From contig NZ_LGDY01000025.1 of the NCBI RefSeq assembly GCF_001279525.1, forward strand, positions 90,192-154,191: a stretch of 64,000 nt of DNA, given 5' to 3'. Below the pieces are notes generated by a model. That model searched no databases, was not told the origin of the DNA, and saw nothing but the letters and a program-made list of their open reading frames with translations. This stretch comes from Nocardia sp. NRRL S-836 (GTDB lineage Bacteria; Actinomycetota; Actinomycetes; Mycobacteriales; Pseudonocardiaceae). This document shows positions 31,947 to 40,655 of this stretch, piece after piece; within the stretch, counting starts at the first letter, position 1; each line of letters starts with the position of its first letter. A program made the position numbers and the translations under genes.

Positions 31947-32567
31947 TCAGCCCTGGTTCGCGGCGAACAGCGACCTCAGGTTCCGCTCGATCTCCGGCGG
32001 GATGGTGTCGTAGGCGTGCGGCGGCTGCGGGTCGTACTCGATGCCGACCTGCACGGTCTGCGCGACCGCCGTGCCGAACTCCCGTTCCACCAGCTGCAAC
32101 GCCATGTCGATGCCCGCCGACACCCCCGCGCCGGTCACGACCTTGCCGTCGAACACGACCCGCTCGGTGCACGCCTGCACGCCGCGCACCGTCAGGTCGT
32201 CCCGCGCGGCCCAGTGCGTGGTCGCCCTGGACACCACGCCAGCCTCGGCGAGCAGCGTCGAGCCCGTGCACACCGACGTGGTCCACTTCGTCGTCGGGTG
32301 CACCGCCCGCAGCCACTCCACCAGCTCGGCCGAGTGCGCGAGGACCTCCCTCCAGTGCCCGGAACCCGGCACCACGACGACATCCGCCGACCTCAGCGTG
32401 GCGAACGTGTCGGTCGGCAGCACGGTCAGGCCGTTGTCGGAGCGGACCGGGTCGAGCGTCCGCGCGACGAACCGCGGCGTCACCACCGGCACGCAGCCGA
32501 GGACCTCGAACGGCCCGACCAGGTCGAGCGCGGTCATGTTCGGGTAGAGCACGTACGCGACGTCCAT
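31947..32567 (-). CDS. DJ-1/PfpI family protein (isonitrile hydratase-like)
   Basis: A 206-residue DJ-1/PfpI protein: the early YPNMTALDLVGPFEVLG, the nucleophile elbow SVCTGSTLLAEAG with Cys near residue 99, and the later ATTHWAARDDL and VTGAGVSAGIDMALQLVE. Cys at the elbow and Asp in the DLVGP motif resemble the isonitrile hydratase branch, but many members have unknown substrates. ATG 32567 overlaps the TGA of the GlxA-type regulator (TGATG), so the two paralogous DJ-1 domains are made from one transcript. Confidence 0.9.
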   Translation of the reverse strand: MDVAYVLYPNMTALDLVGPFEVLGCVPVVTPRFVARTLDPVRSDNGLTVLPTDTFATLRSADVVVVPGSGHWREVLAHSAELVEWLRAVHPTTKWTTSVCTGSTLLAEAGVVSRATTHWAARDDLTVRGVQACTERVVFDGKVVTGAGVSAGIDMALQLVEREFGTAVAQTVQVGIEYDPQPPHAYDTIPPEIERNLRSLFAANQG

Positions 32568-33529
32568 CAGGCCACCCCCGTGGTCCGGAAACGGGCGCGG
32601 TAGCTGCCCGGCGACACGCCGAGCACGCGCAGGAAGGCCCGGCGCAACGTCTCGGCCGAGCCGAAGCCGCTCTCCCGTGCCACGAGGTCCAGCCCGTCAC
32701 CGGTGCTGGCCAGGCGGTCGGCGGCGGCCTCGACGCGGGCCCGTTCGACGTACTGCGCGGGCGAGATGCCGACATTGCGCGAGAAGACGCGGGCGAAGTG
32801 GCGGACGCTCATCATCGCCCTGCGCGCCATCACCGGCACGGTCCACTCACGGGTCGGGTCGGCGTGGATCGCGTCCAGCAACGCCCGCAGCGCGTCGTCG
32901 GACACCGGTGGCGTGCGGGTGTGCACGCTGAACTGCGACTGGCCGCCGGAGCGCTGCAGGAACACGACCAGGTACTGCGCGATCCTGCGGGCCAGCGCCG
33001 GCCCGTGGTCCTGCTCGACCATCGCGAGCGACAGGTCGATGCCCGCGGTCACCCCCGCCGACGTGGACACCTGCCCGTCGCACACGAAGATCGCGTCCGG
33101 CTCCACGTCGACACCGCGCGCCGCCAGCTCCCCGGTGAACGCCCAGTGCGTCGTCGCCTTCCTGCCCTGCAGCAGCCCAGCCCCCGCCAGGACCACCGCA
33201 CCGGTGCAGACCCCCGCGACCCGCCGCGACTTGAGCGCGAGCCGCCGCAGGTTCGTCGTGAGCACCGGGTCGCACGCGGCCTCGTCATACCCCCAGCCGC
33301 CGACCACGAGCAGCGTGTCGATGGGCCGGTCGAGCGTGCGCAGGTCCGCTCCTGCCTCGATCCGCACCCCCGCTGTCGCCGTGAACGGTTCTCCCCCGAG
33401 CGTGGCCACGGTGACGCGGTAGCGCTGGTCCCCGTGGTTCGCTGCCTGGAACACCTCTACGGGCCCCGCCAGGTCCAGCAACGCCGTGCGGTCATAGCCG
33501 ACCACAACTACTTCCCTCAGATTCCCCAC
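32567..33529 (-). CDS. GlxA-type AraC transcriptional regulator with DJ-1/PfpI domain
   Basis: About 320 residues. The N-terminal half is a DJ-1/PfpI domain (VVVVGYDRTALLDLAGPVEVFQ, VAGVCTGAVVLAGAGLL with the elbow Cys, ATTHWAFTGEL, TSAGVTAGIDLSLAMVE). The C-terminal 100 residues are a double AraC HTH (MARRAMMSVRHFARVFSRNVGISPAQYVERARVEAAADRL, then SGFGSAETLRRAFLRVLGVSPGSYRARF). Such regulators sense small molecules through the DJ-1 domain and usually control the adjacent gene, here a DJ-1 enzyme paralog. The start is uncertain: GTG 33529 keeps the first beta strand, while GTG 33505 has the better ribosome site GAGGGAA. Confidence 0.9.
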   Translation of the reverse strand: MGNLREVVVVGYDRTALLDLAGPVEVFQAANHGDQRYRVTVATLGGEPFTATAGVRIEAGADLRTLDRPIDTLLVVGGWGYDEAACDPVLTTNLRRLALKSRRVAGVCTGAVVLAGAGLLQGRKATTHWAFTGELAARGVDVEPDAIFVCDGQVSTSAGVTAGIDLSLAMVEQDHGPALARRIAQYLVVFLQRSGGQSQFSVHTRTPPVSDDALRALLDAIHADPTREWTVPVMARRAMMSVRHFARVFSRNVGISPAQYVERARVEAAADRLASTGDGLDLVARESGFGSAETLRRAFLRVLGVSPGSYRARFRTTGVA

Positions 33530-33694
33530 ACCTCCACTTTCCTCATCCCCCGCAGAGGCGGCAACGCCATTCCGCCCTCTCATTCGGCCACGGCCGAAGT
33601 GCACGCGGGGGGCTTCCGCACCGTCCTGGCGCACGAAAGGCCTCCGCGTGCGGCCACGGCGAGGGGCGGGAGCGGCTCGGTAAGCTGGTGCGCG

Positions 33695-34699
33695 ATGCGC
33701 AGAGTTCTCCCGCTGATGGTGATCGTGGTGCTGGCGATCCTGCTGGTCGTGAGCGACCACCCGTTCCCGCCGCCGTCCGACGCCGACCGCGAGTCCAGGA
33801 CCGCGGTGGTGGCGCTCGGCGACAGCACCCTCTCCGGTGAGGGCGCCGGTTCCTACGAGCCGGGCACGAACGGCGAGGAGGGCGGCAACTGGTGCCACCG
33901 CTCCAGCGAGGCGTCGATCATGAAGGCGCGGTTCGAGGCCGACGAGCGGTTCAACCTGGCGTGCTCGGGCGCGAACTCCGACCGGCTGCGCACCGAGCAG
34001 CTGCCGTCGTTGCGCAAGATCGCCGGTTCGCACCGGGTCGTGGCGCTCGTGGTGGCCATCGGGGCGAACGACGACCCGAAGTTCGCGGACGTCCTCAACA
34101 CGTGCGTGCAGGCGTGGGGTGCCCGCAACGACTGCACGTCGCGGGTGGCTCCGGAGTGGACCAAGCGGGTCGCGAAGATGGTCCCCAAGGTAGAGAACAC
34201 GCTGCACGCCATCCGCCAGACCATGCGTGACTCGGGCTACCTCGACTCGTCCTACCAGCTCGTCGTGCAGTCCTACGCGGCGCCGGTCGCGCCGGACATG
34301 GCGAAGTCGCTGCAGAACCTCTCCGGCTGCCCGCTGCGCACCGCCGACCTGCGGTGGGTCGTCGACGAGGGCGTGCCGGAGCTCTCCAACAGCCTGCGTG
34401 CGGCGGCCGCGAAGGTCAACGCCCGGTTCCTCGACCTCGCACGGGCCGGTGAGGGCCACGAGGCGTGCGCGGGCGGGTCGTCATCGGACGAGGAGTGGTT
34501 CACCCGGCTCGCGGTGGACTGGGACGGGCTGAAGGACGACCGGCGGTCGGCGCACGCGTTGCAGGAGTCGTTCCACCCCAACGCCCGCGGCCACCAGCAG
34601 TTCGCGAACTGCCTGAGCGAGTTCCTGGCCGCGGGCGCACGCGACGGGGCGTGCGTGCCGAAGCTCGACGGCACGCTCGGGCTCACCACCGAAAGCTGA
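33695..34699 (+). CDS. Secreted or anchored SGNH/GDSL hydrolase
   Basis: A 334-residue SGNH hydrolase. A hydrophobic N-terminal helix (MRRVLPLMVIVVLAILLVV) serves as signal or anchor. Block I is VVALGDSTLSGEGAGSY with the nucleophile Ser, block III is VVAIGANDDPKF with the oxyanion Asn, and the catalytic His lies in ESFHPNARGHQQFANC. Several Cys (NWCHRSS, FNLACSG, GCPL, HEACAG) suggest disulphides, as in secreted actinobacterial lipases. Acyl ester hydrolysis outside the membrane is likely; the substrate is unknown. The last 17 bases overlap the convergent esterase gene. Confidence 0.9.
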   Translation: MRRVLPLMVIVVLAILLVVSDHPFPPPSDADRESRTAVVALGDSTLSGEGAGSYEPGTNGEEGGNWCHRSSEASIMKARFEADERFNLACSGANSDRLRTEQLPSLRKIAGSHRVVALVVAIGANDDPKFADVLNTCVQAWGARNDCTSRVAPEWTKRVAKMVPKVENTLHAIRQTMRDSGYLDSSYQLVVQSYAAPVAPDMAKSLQNLSGCPLRTADLRWVVDEGVPELSNSLRAAAAKVNARFLDLARAGEGHEACAGGSSSDEEWFTRLAVDWDGLKDDRRSAHALQESFHPNARGHQQFANCLSEFLAAGARDGACVPKLDGTLGLTTES

Positions 34700-35525
34700 C
34701 CTCGCGCGGCCAGCCGGGATCGCCGGTGTGCGCGAACCGGGCCCACGCCCGTGCGATGTCGCCGCGGAACATGGCGGGCACGTCCGCACCGTGGTGCGCG
34801 GGTGTGCGGGCGTACACGGACCGGTAGGCGTTCGCCTCGTCGGCCAGCCGGGTCGTGGGGCGCTGGAACAGGTCCACGTCCTCGTCGGCGGTGTGGCAGG
34901 TCAGCACGTCGACGTCGTACGGGCCGTCCAGCGGGCTGCGCGGCAGGGTGTCGCCGTCGATGATCGGCTGGTACAGCACGACGTCCGCCGGCTTCTCGCG
35001 CTGGGTCGTGGCCGCTTCGGCCGGTGTGAAGAACCGTCCGGCGAGGCTGTGCAGGACCGCCCGGTGGAACAGGCCTTTCGCGGCGGGCATGACCATGAGG
35101 CTGGCGACGGCCTGGGCGCCGGAGGACTGGCCGGCGACCGTGACGTTGCCGGGATCGCCGCCGTACCGCGCGATGTTGCGCCGGACCCACCGCAACGCCG
35201 AGACGATGTCGAGCAGCCCGCGGTTGTGCGGAAAGCCTTCCACGGCACCGTATCCGTCCTCGGCGAGGCGGTAGTCGCAGCTGACGAACACCACCCCGAG
35301 GCCGGCCAGCACGTCACCGGCGTACTCGGGTTGCGCCGACGTGCCGGTGGTGTTGGCGCCACCGTGCACCCACAGCAGCACCGGTCCGTCCCCTGTGGAC
35401 CAGACGTTGAGCGTGTGCCGGTCGCCGAACGCGCCGGTCGGCTCGCCGTCGTGGTCGACCGGCGGGCGGAGGCGCAGCTCCCCCGCCGCCGGTTCGGCGT
35501 AGCGGATGCCCAGGTGCGCGGTCAG
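34683..35525 (-). CDS. Short carboxylesterase-type B-like hydrolase
   Basis: About 280 residues, much shorter than the usual 480-550. Recognisable blocks are HLGIRYAEPAAGELRLRPP, LNVWSTGDGPVLLWVHGGANTTG with the oxyanion hole, the elbow GQSSGAQA with Ser134, and the ending WARFAHTGDPGWPREVSF. Segments between the elbow and C-terminus are deleted relative to the family. No ATG/GTG/TTG precedes the conserved N-terminus; the only candidate is CTG 35525, which overlaps the stop of the upstream repeat protein gene (CTGA). Translation may depend on that gene. It has no signal peptide. Confidence 0.75.
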   Translation of the reverse strand: MTAHLGIRYAEPAAGELRLRPPVDHDGEPTGAFGDRHTLNVWSTGDGPVLLWVHGGANTTGTSAQPEYAGDVLAGLGVVFVSCDYRLAEDGYGAVEGFPHNRGLLDIVSALRWVRRNIARYGGDPGNVTVAGQSSGAQAVASLMVMPAAKGLFHRAVLHSLAGRFFTPAEAATTQREKPADVVLYQPIIDGDTLPRSPLDGPYDVDVLTCHTADEDVDLFQRPTTRLADEANAYRSVYARTPAHHGADVPAMFRGDIARAWARFAHTGDPGWPREVSFRW

Positions 35526-38500
35526 GCCTGCACCGCCAGCGGGACAGACGGCAGCACGCGCAGGTTCGCGGCCGCGCGTTCCAGCTGCGACAGCACACTC
35601 GGTCGCAGGCTCGCGATCTCCTGGTCGGCCGCGGGTCCCGCCGACTCCTGCAGCAGCACCTGCATCGGGTGCTCGCCCTCGGCCTCGGCGACCGCGAGCA
35701 CCCGGAAGCTGGTGCCGGGCGGGAAGACGACGCGTTCCTCGGTGGCCACCGCGACCCGGTCGGCCACCTCGACCCTGCGGCCGTTCACCGACCACAGCAG
35801 GTACTCGACCGCGCCCTCGACGCGCTGGGTGGGGTTCGCGACGGCGTCGAGCAGCCCGTGCTCGACCAGGACGTCACCACTGCGGTAGCGACGCGGTCCG
35901 GTCGGGCCGCTGGCACCCCAGACCGTCACCACGCCGCTGTGCACGGGCAGGCGGTTCAGGCCGGAGACGATGCACGCGACGTACGGCCGCAACCGCCCGA
36001 GGCGGCCCATCCTGAGCGTCTCGACGACCATCTCCTCGTCCTGCGACACGCACGCGAGCAGTGCCGTCAGGTCGGTGACCATCGCCTCGAACGCCGCCGG
36101 GTCCTCCTCCGCGTCCGGCCGTTGCGCCAGCAGCCGGCACACGGTCGCCGCGTGCACGCCGTAGCGTTCGCCCAGCGCGCGGCGGACGGCGTCGCGTTCG
36201 ACCTCGGAGCTGCTGTGGTCGGGTGCCACGATCTCGCGTTCACCGCTGTTCTGCGAGGGGAGCTCCCACGAGGCCAGCGGCTGGGCGGGCAGCGGGCCGT
36301 CGACGCGGAACCGCACGGCGGCGGCATCCGGGTCCGACGACGGGTAGGCGGCCTCCTCGGGCTCGGTCAGCGCGTGCGACGTCACCGCGGCCATGGCGGG
36401 ACCGGGATCGGCGGTCACGACACCGAAGGCGGGCCGCGTCGGCGGCTCGGCGTCGGAGGTCACGGCACCGAAAGCGGGTCGCGTCGGCGGCTCGGCGTCG
36501 GAGGTCACCGCGCCGAAGGCCGGGCGGACCGGCGCGTCGGAGTCGACCGGCACACCCGCGAACAACGGCCGCGAGGACTCGGGTTCGGCGAACGCGGACC
36601 GCACCGGCGGGTCGGCGTCGACCGGGATCCCGGCGAACGTGGCCCGCGGCGGTTCCGGCTCGTAGGCGGGCCGCGGCTCGCGGTTGGCCGTCACCCCGCT
36701 GCCGAACGTGGGCCGCACCGGCTCCGGTTCGATGCTCGCGTACGCGGGCCGTTCCGGCTCGGCCGGTGTCACAGCCGCGAAGAACCCGGTGCCGTTGTCC
36801 GCGGAGTCCCGCTGCGACAACGCGTGCGCGGCCGCACCCAGCGCCGCCGCGATGTTCGTGCCCTGCCCGGTGGTGGACCCGAACCCGGCCCTGCCTCCCG
36901 GCCCGGTGTTCCCTTCGGCCCCGGTGCCCGCACCTAACGCCGTGTCATGCGCAGCGCCCGTGCCGGACGGCGTGCTCGACCCGAACGCCGTGTTGCGCCC
37001 GCTGCCCGTGTCGGACGGCGTGCCCGACCCGAACGCCGTGTCGCGCCCGGCACTCCCACCGAACGCCACGTCATGCGCGGCACCCGCGCCGGACGACGTG
37101 CCCGACCCGAACGCCGCGTCGCGCCCGGCACTCGCACCGAACGCCACGTCGTGCCCGGCACCCGTGCCGGACGGCGTGCCCGACCCGAACGCCGCGTCGT
37201 GCCCGGCGCTCGACCCGAACGCCGCGGTGGGCGCGGTGGCCACGCCGGACGCCGTGCTCGTGCCGAACGCGGCGCCCGGCTCGGCCGCGTGCGCCGGAGC
37301 GGCGTGCTGCGGCACGGACGGCGGAGGCGGTGGCGGCGGGGACACCTCGGCGTCGCAGAACACGACCCGCAGCAGCTTGCGCACCTCGGGCTCAAGGCGT
37401 TCCACGAGGGCGGCGCCGTGCACCGCGACCGCACCGGGCGTCGTGCGCCCAGGGGTGCCCACGGTCAGCCGCGCCCACTCCGGGTCGACGGCCTGGGACC
37501 GGACCTCGGCCGCGTTGTACGGCTCGTCGTGCTCACGCACCCACAGGCCGGAGGGCACGACTTCGAGCACAACGCCGTCACCGAGCGAGAACACGCCCGG
37601 CGAGACCTCGTTCAGCCCCGGCACCGGCGCGCGGTAGCCGGACACGACCGGCACGCTCTCGTGCGGGATGCACTGCACCTCGGTCACGAACGGCCGCCAC
37701 GTCTGCTGCCCGCGCGGGTCGACCGCGATCACCGCGGGACCGCCGCTGCGCAGGTTGCCGACCGGCAGGCCGGTGAACATCGCGATCGGCTCACCCAGCT
37801 CGTCGGCGACGAGCCGGCCGAGCGAGGCGTCGATGCCGTAGGGCACCAGCCGCACCCGCGACCGCGCCGCCTGGGGCAGCGCGGTGAGCAGGCGGCAGAC
37901 CTCCTCGGTGGGGATCGCCGACTGGCCGGGACCGCCGACGACGACGGTCAGCACGTTGTCGCGGCACGGCAGCGCCACGATCGGGCGGGAGTCCGGCGCG
38001 GCCGGGTCGAACGGCGGCTGCTGCGCGCGCAGCCACAGTCCGGACGGGACAGGTTCGGAGATGCCGATCTCACCGGTCGGCCACGGCGAGTTCGGGTCCA
38101 TCGCCTCCCACTGCGGCACCGGGAAGCGGCGGCCGAACGGCATCGGCGAGGCGTTCGGCTGGAACCGCAGCCAGCTGCCGTAGCCCTGGGTGCCGACGAC
38201 GAACGCGGCACCCGGCACGGTCGTCAGCACGCCGTCCGGTGCCACGACCTCGGCCTGCAACTGCTCGGCCAGCCACTGCGCGGGCGCGGTGGGACGCATC
38301 GTGCCCGCGTGCGAGACCGCGAGCCGGATCGGGCCGCGGCCGCTGAGCGCGGTCACGACGTGCGGCCAGAACGTGGTCTGGTCACCGCTGGGGAAGTCGA
38401 CGACGACAACGGTGCGGCCGCGGTCGGCCGGCAGCGTGCGGGCGAGCCCGGTCGCGCCCTGGCTCGGGCCCTCGGGAGCGGAGACGACGAGCGTGGCACC

Positions 38501-38701
38501 GACGAAGTTCGCCGCGAACGGTGTCCGCTGCGGCAACGGTTCCGGCTCGTAGTCGTACTCGTAGGACCGGTCCGGTGCGGCCACGACCGGCTCGACCGGC
38601 TGCAGCGCCTGTTCCTGGGCCTGTGAGTGCACCTGCTGCACCTGTTGCGTCTGTTGGTCGCCGCGGGCGGCGGCACGTCGGCCCATCAAGCGCCTGATCA
38701 C
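35522..38701 (-). CDS. Large repeat-rich protein with C-terminal ADP-ribosyltransferase-like domain
   Basis: About 1059 residues from GTG 38701 (TTG 38746 would add 15). The N-terminal 430 residues contain alternating beta-rich segments (VVVVDFPSGDQTTFWPHVV, ALPCRDNVLTVVVGGPGQSAIP, VRLVPYGIDASLGRL). A Pro run (near 37320) leads into Gly/Ser/Ala-rich repeats of 26 residues, then 15-residue repeats of the RPAFGAVTSD type. The last 180 residues resemble an ART fold: VVTVWGASG, RYRSGDVLVEHGLLDAVAN and TEERVVFPPGTSFRVL match the three conserved strands, but the catalytic Arg and Ser-Thr-Ser are not evident, so it is probably inactive. No signal peptide is seen. Related long actinobacterial proteins have no known role. 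Confidence 0.75.
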   Translation of the reverse strand: MIRRLMGRRAAARGDQQTQQVQQVHSQAQEQALQPVEPVVAAPDRSYEYDYEPEPLPQRTPFAANFVGATLVVSAPEGPSQGATGLARTLPADRGRTVVVVDFPSGDQTTFWPHVVTALSGRGPIRLAVSHAGTMRPTAPAQWLAEQLQAEVVAPDGVLTTVPGAAFVVGTQGYGSWLRFQPNASPMPFGRRFPVPQWEAMDPNSPWPTGEIGISEPVPSGLWLRAQQPPFDPAAPDSRPIVALPCRDNVLTVVVGGPGQSAIPTEEVCRLLTALPQAARSRVRLVPYGIDASLGRLVADELGEPIAMFTGLPVGNLRSGGPAVIAVDPRGQQTWRPFVTEVQCIPHESVPVVSGYRAPVPGLNEVSPGVFSLGDGVVLEVVPSGLWVREHDEPYNAAEVRSQAVDPEWARLTVGTPGRTTPGAVAVHGAALVERLEPEVRKLLRVVFCDAEVSPPPPPPPSVPQHAAPAHAAEPGAAFGTSTASGVATAPTAAFGSSAGHDAAFGSGTPSGTGAGHDVAFGASAGRDAAFGSGTSSGAGAAHDVAFGGSAGRDTAFGSGTPSDTGSGRNTAFGSSTPSGTGAAHDTALGAGTGAEGNTGPGGRAGFGSTTGQGTNIAAALGAAAHALSQRDSADNGTGFFAAVTPAEPERPAYASIEPEPVRPTFGSGVTANREPRPAYEPEPPRATFAGIPVDADPPVRSAFAEPESSRPLFAGVPVDSDAPVRPAFGAVTSDAEPPTRPAFGAVTSDAEPPTRPAFGVVTADPGPAMAAVTSHALTEPEEAAYPSSDPDAAAVRFRVDGPLPAQPLASWELPSQNSGEREIVAPDHSSSEVERDAVRRALGERYGVHAATVCRLLAQRPDAEEDPAAFEAMVTDLTALLACVSQDEEMVVETLRMGRLGRLRPYVACIVSGLNRLPVHSGVVTVWGASGPTGPRRYRSGDVLVEHGLLDAVANPTQRVEGAVEYLLWSVNGRRVEVADRVAVATEERVVFPPGTSFRVLAVAEAEGEHPMQVLLQESAGPAADQEIASLRPSVLSQLERAAANLRVLPSVPLAVQA
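36418..36530 (-). repeat. 45-bp tandem coding repeat in the large protein
   Basis: Two near-identical 45-bp units and a third diverged one encode the 15-residue repeat RPAFGAVTSDAEPPT. They lie in the acidic Pro-rich linker before the ART-like domain. Confidence 0.75.
36977..37230 (-). repeat. 78-bp period coding repeat in the large protein
   Basis: The string CGACCCGAACGCC recurs at about 36977, 37025, 37103 and 37181; the last three are 78 bases apart. Units encode 26-residue Gly/Ser/Ala-rich repeats with AFGSGT and AHDVAFG elements, likely a flexible spacer prone to copy-number change. Confidence 0.7.
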
Positions 38702-38805
38702 CTCCGTGCCATCCCGTTCACTCGCCCTTTCGGTGTAACCGGGCAACGGTCGTGCACGCTATCAAGAGGCGTACTTGCTCCGTCACCCAGTCAGGTTATT
38801 TGGTG

Positions 38806-39483
38806 TCATCCGATCGATACCCACACCGCGGTCGCCCGTCCACACACCCCGTGCGGGCCGATGATGGCCGACGCGGAGTACGCCTTGCGCCCGTCCCGGC
38901 CAAGCTCCCACGCCAGGAGCACGTGGTCCACGTCCAGTTCGACCGGCTGCTCCACTTGGGCGACGAAGGTGCCGAGCACGAACGCGGGACCACCGTCGGG
39001 TGCCACCGGCTGAGCCGACGGGCAGTCGAGCGCGGCCCAGACGACCTCCGGCAGGACGTGCCGCCCGTCGTTCGGCAGTACGGCGGACGGCCGCCACACC
39101 CCGGCCCACTCCGCGCGCCCGTCCAGCGGCCCGAGCAGCGCGCCGATGCCGTCGTCACGGCCGGGACCGCAGCCGAAGCACGTCGGGAACGGGTGGTTGT
39201 CGCGCCACGGCACCTTCGCGGCCGCCGCACGGGCCTCCTCCAGGGTCGGCGCCGGCGGCACCGCGAGGTCGAGCGCCGCGGGCTGCGCCGAGGCGATCAC
39301 GACGTCGCCGTCGAGCAGCTCACCGTCGCGGACCTGCATCTCGCGGTCGAGCGGCACCGGCTTGCGCAACCGCACGCTGACCGGACCGGCGCCCACGTGC
39401 GCGGCGAGCCGGCCGCAGACGTACCCGCCGTTGCCCGTTCCCGGCGGCCCGTTGAACCGGCTGCCGATCGTCACGGTGCTCAT
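38806..39483 (-). CDS. Hotdog-fold thioesterase-like protein
   Basis: A 225-residue protein with two hotdog-type halves: SRFNGPPGTGNGGYVCGRLAAHV, which contains the helix that caps the first sheet, then VSVRLRKPVPLDREMQVRD. A second half has PTCFGCGPGRDDGIGA and LPEVVWAALDCPSA. This resembles acyl-CoA thioesterase-like proteins of actinobacteria; no clear catalytic Asp/Glu can be assigned by eye. ATG 39483 follows AAGGGGAC and overlaps the stop of the YchJ gene by four bases. The repeat-protein gene starts about 100 bases downstream on the same strand, so all may share a transcript. Confidence 0.75.
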   Translation of the reverse strand: MSTVTIGSRFNGPPGTGNGGYVCGRLAAHVGAGPVSVRLRKPVPLDREMQVRDGELLDGDVVIASAQPAALDLAVPPAPTLEEARAAAAKVPWRDNHPFPTCFGCGPGRDDGIGALLGPLDGRAEWAGVWRPSAVLPNDGRHVLPEVVWAALDCPSAQPVAPDGGPAFVLGTFVAQVEQPVELDVDHVLLAWELGRDGRKAYSASAIIGPHGVCGRATAVWVSIG

Positions 39484-39857
39484 GTCTGGTCCCCTTCCAG
39501 GTACACCCACTGGCCGTTCTCCCGGACGAACCGGCTGCGTTCGTGCACGACACCGCCGACGTAGTGCGCCCGGAACTCCACGACGCCCTCGTTCTGGAGC
39601 AGTCCGCCGTTCTCGGTCGACAGGATCTCGAGCTTCAGCCAGCGGTCGTTGTCGCCCGTTCCCGCGGTCGACGGCCGGTGCCGCGAGTGCCAGGTGCGCA
39701 GCAGGTAGTCCTCATCGGACACCGCGAAAGCGCTGTAGCGAGAACGCATGAGCTGCTCCGCGGTCGCCGCCTTGCGGGCGCCCGAGTGCAGCGCGCCACA
39801 GCAGTCCACATAGGACTGGCCGGTGCCGCAGGGACACAGTTTGTTGTTCACGTGCAC
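39480..39857 (-). CDS. YchJ-family SEC-C motif protein
   Basis: A 125-residue YchJ-type protein. The N-terminal SEC-C zinc motif is CPCGTGQSYVDCCG (Cys8, Cys10, Cys19, Cys20). It is followed by the conserved AEQLMRSRYSAFAV and the NTF2-like domain (VVEFRAHYVGGVVHERSRFVRENGQWVYLEG). The metal knuckle may recruit it to ribosomes or other proteins; the function of the family is unknown. GTG 39857 is the start, with GTG 39851 as an alternative. It is the first gene of a leftward run with the thioesterase-like gene. Confidence 0.92.
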   Translation of the reverse strand: MHVNNKLCPCGTGQSYVDCCGALHSGARKAATAEQLMRSRYSAFAVSDEDYLLRTWHSRHRPSTAGTGDNDRWLKLEILSTENGGLLQNEGVVEFRAHYVGGVVHERSRFVRENGQWVYLEGDQT

Positions 39858-39947
39858 ATTGTGCCTGGTGAACCCGATAGAACCGATGGCGCACCGCGTA
39901 CGTACCCCCTGTCAAGACTGACTCGCGGGAGGCATAGGAGGCCGCAC

Positions 39948-40508
39948 GTGACCGTCGAGAGCAGGGTGGACCTGGTTCCGCTGCGCACGTGGTTCGGGCT
40001 GCGCTGGCGCGGCTACGACCGCGCCGAGGTGGACGACTACGTCGCCGAACTGGAGGCCGAGCTGCGCCTGGTGACCGCCGACCGGGACGCGTCGGAGGCC
40101 CGTGCCGACGCGCTGGCCAGCAGGTTGATGTCGGTGCAGGAGGAGAACGCGGCACTGCAGGACGGGCTGCACCGCATCTGCCTGACCCCGATCGACCCCA
40201 AGGGCCTGCCCGAACGGCTCGCGCGCATGGTCGCGCTGGCCGAGGAGGAACGCCGCGAGGTCATCAGGGACGCGCAGCTCAGGGCGTTGATGATCGTCGG
40301 CGAGGCCGAGGCCCGCGCCCGCGGGCTCGAGGAGGAGGCGGCGGCCAAGCGCGAGGAGGTGCGCGAGGACTTCCGGCTCGCCATGTCCGCCCGCCGTGCC
40401 GAGGCGATGCGGGCACTCGCGGAACTGCGTGACGTGGCGCTGGACGAGGCCGAGCGGATCGTCGCCGAGGCCAGGGTGCGACGCGCCGGAATCGAGCACG
40501 ACAGATGA
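39948..40508 (+). CDS. DivIVA-domain coiled-coil protein
   Basis: A 186-residue protein from GTG 39948, seven bases after GGAGG. Residues 10-45 carry the DivIVA lipid-binding hook (TWFGLRWRGYDRAEVDDYVAELEAELRLV). The rest is a long, highly charged coiled coil (LAEEERREVIRDAQLRALMIVGEAEARARGLEEEAAAKREEV). Such small DivIVA relatives bind curved membranes at poles or septa and act as scaffolds in actinobacterial growth. It is smaller than Wag31/DivIVA proper and lacks the typical division-cluster neighbours, so it is a paralog. Confidence 0.88.
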   Translation: MTVESRVDLVPLRTWFGLRWRGYDRAEVDDYVAELEAELRLVTADRDASEARADALASRLMSVQEENAALQDGLHRICLTPIDPKGLPERLARMVALAEEERREVIRDAQLRALMIVGEAEARARGLEEEAAAKREEVREDFRLAMSARRAEAMRALAELRDVALDEAERIVAEARVRRAGIEHDR

Positions 40509-40604
40509 CCTGGGCCGGTTGCCGGACTGTCGTGAACGGAGGTTCTCCGGCTGACTGATCGACGCGAACCCGAAGCTGCCGACCGCCGTCGCGCAGGCCT
40601 GTGG

Positions 40605-40640
40605 ACGTCACCGGGCTCGGTGTGCTTGAGCCGGTGACGT
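40605..40640. terminator. Hairpin between convergent DivIVA and GNAT genes
   Basis: ACGTCACCGGGCTC pairs with GAGCCGGTGACGT over 13 bp, with one bulged G and a nine-base loop, ending 16 bases before the GNAT stop. It probably terminates from both sides. Confidence 0.6.
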
Positions 40641-40655
40641 GGGAGGTCGTCCGCG

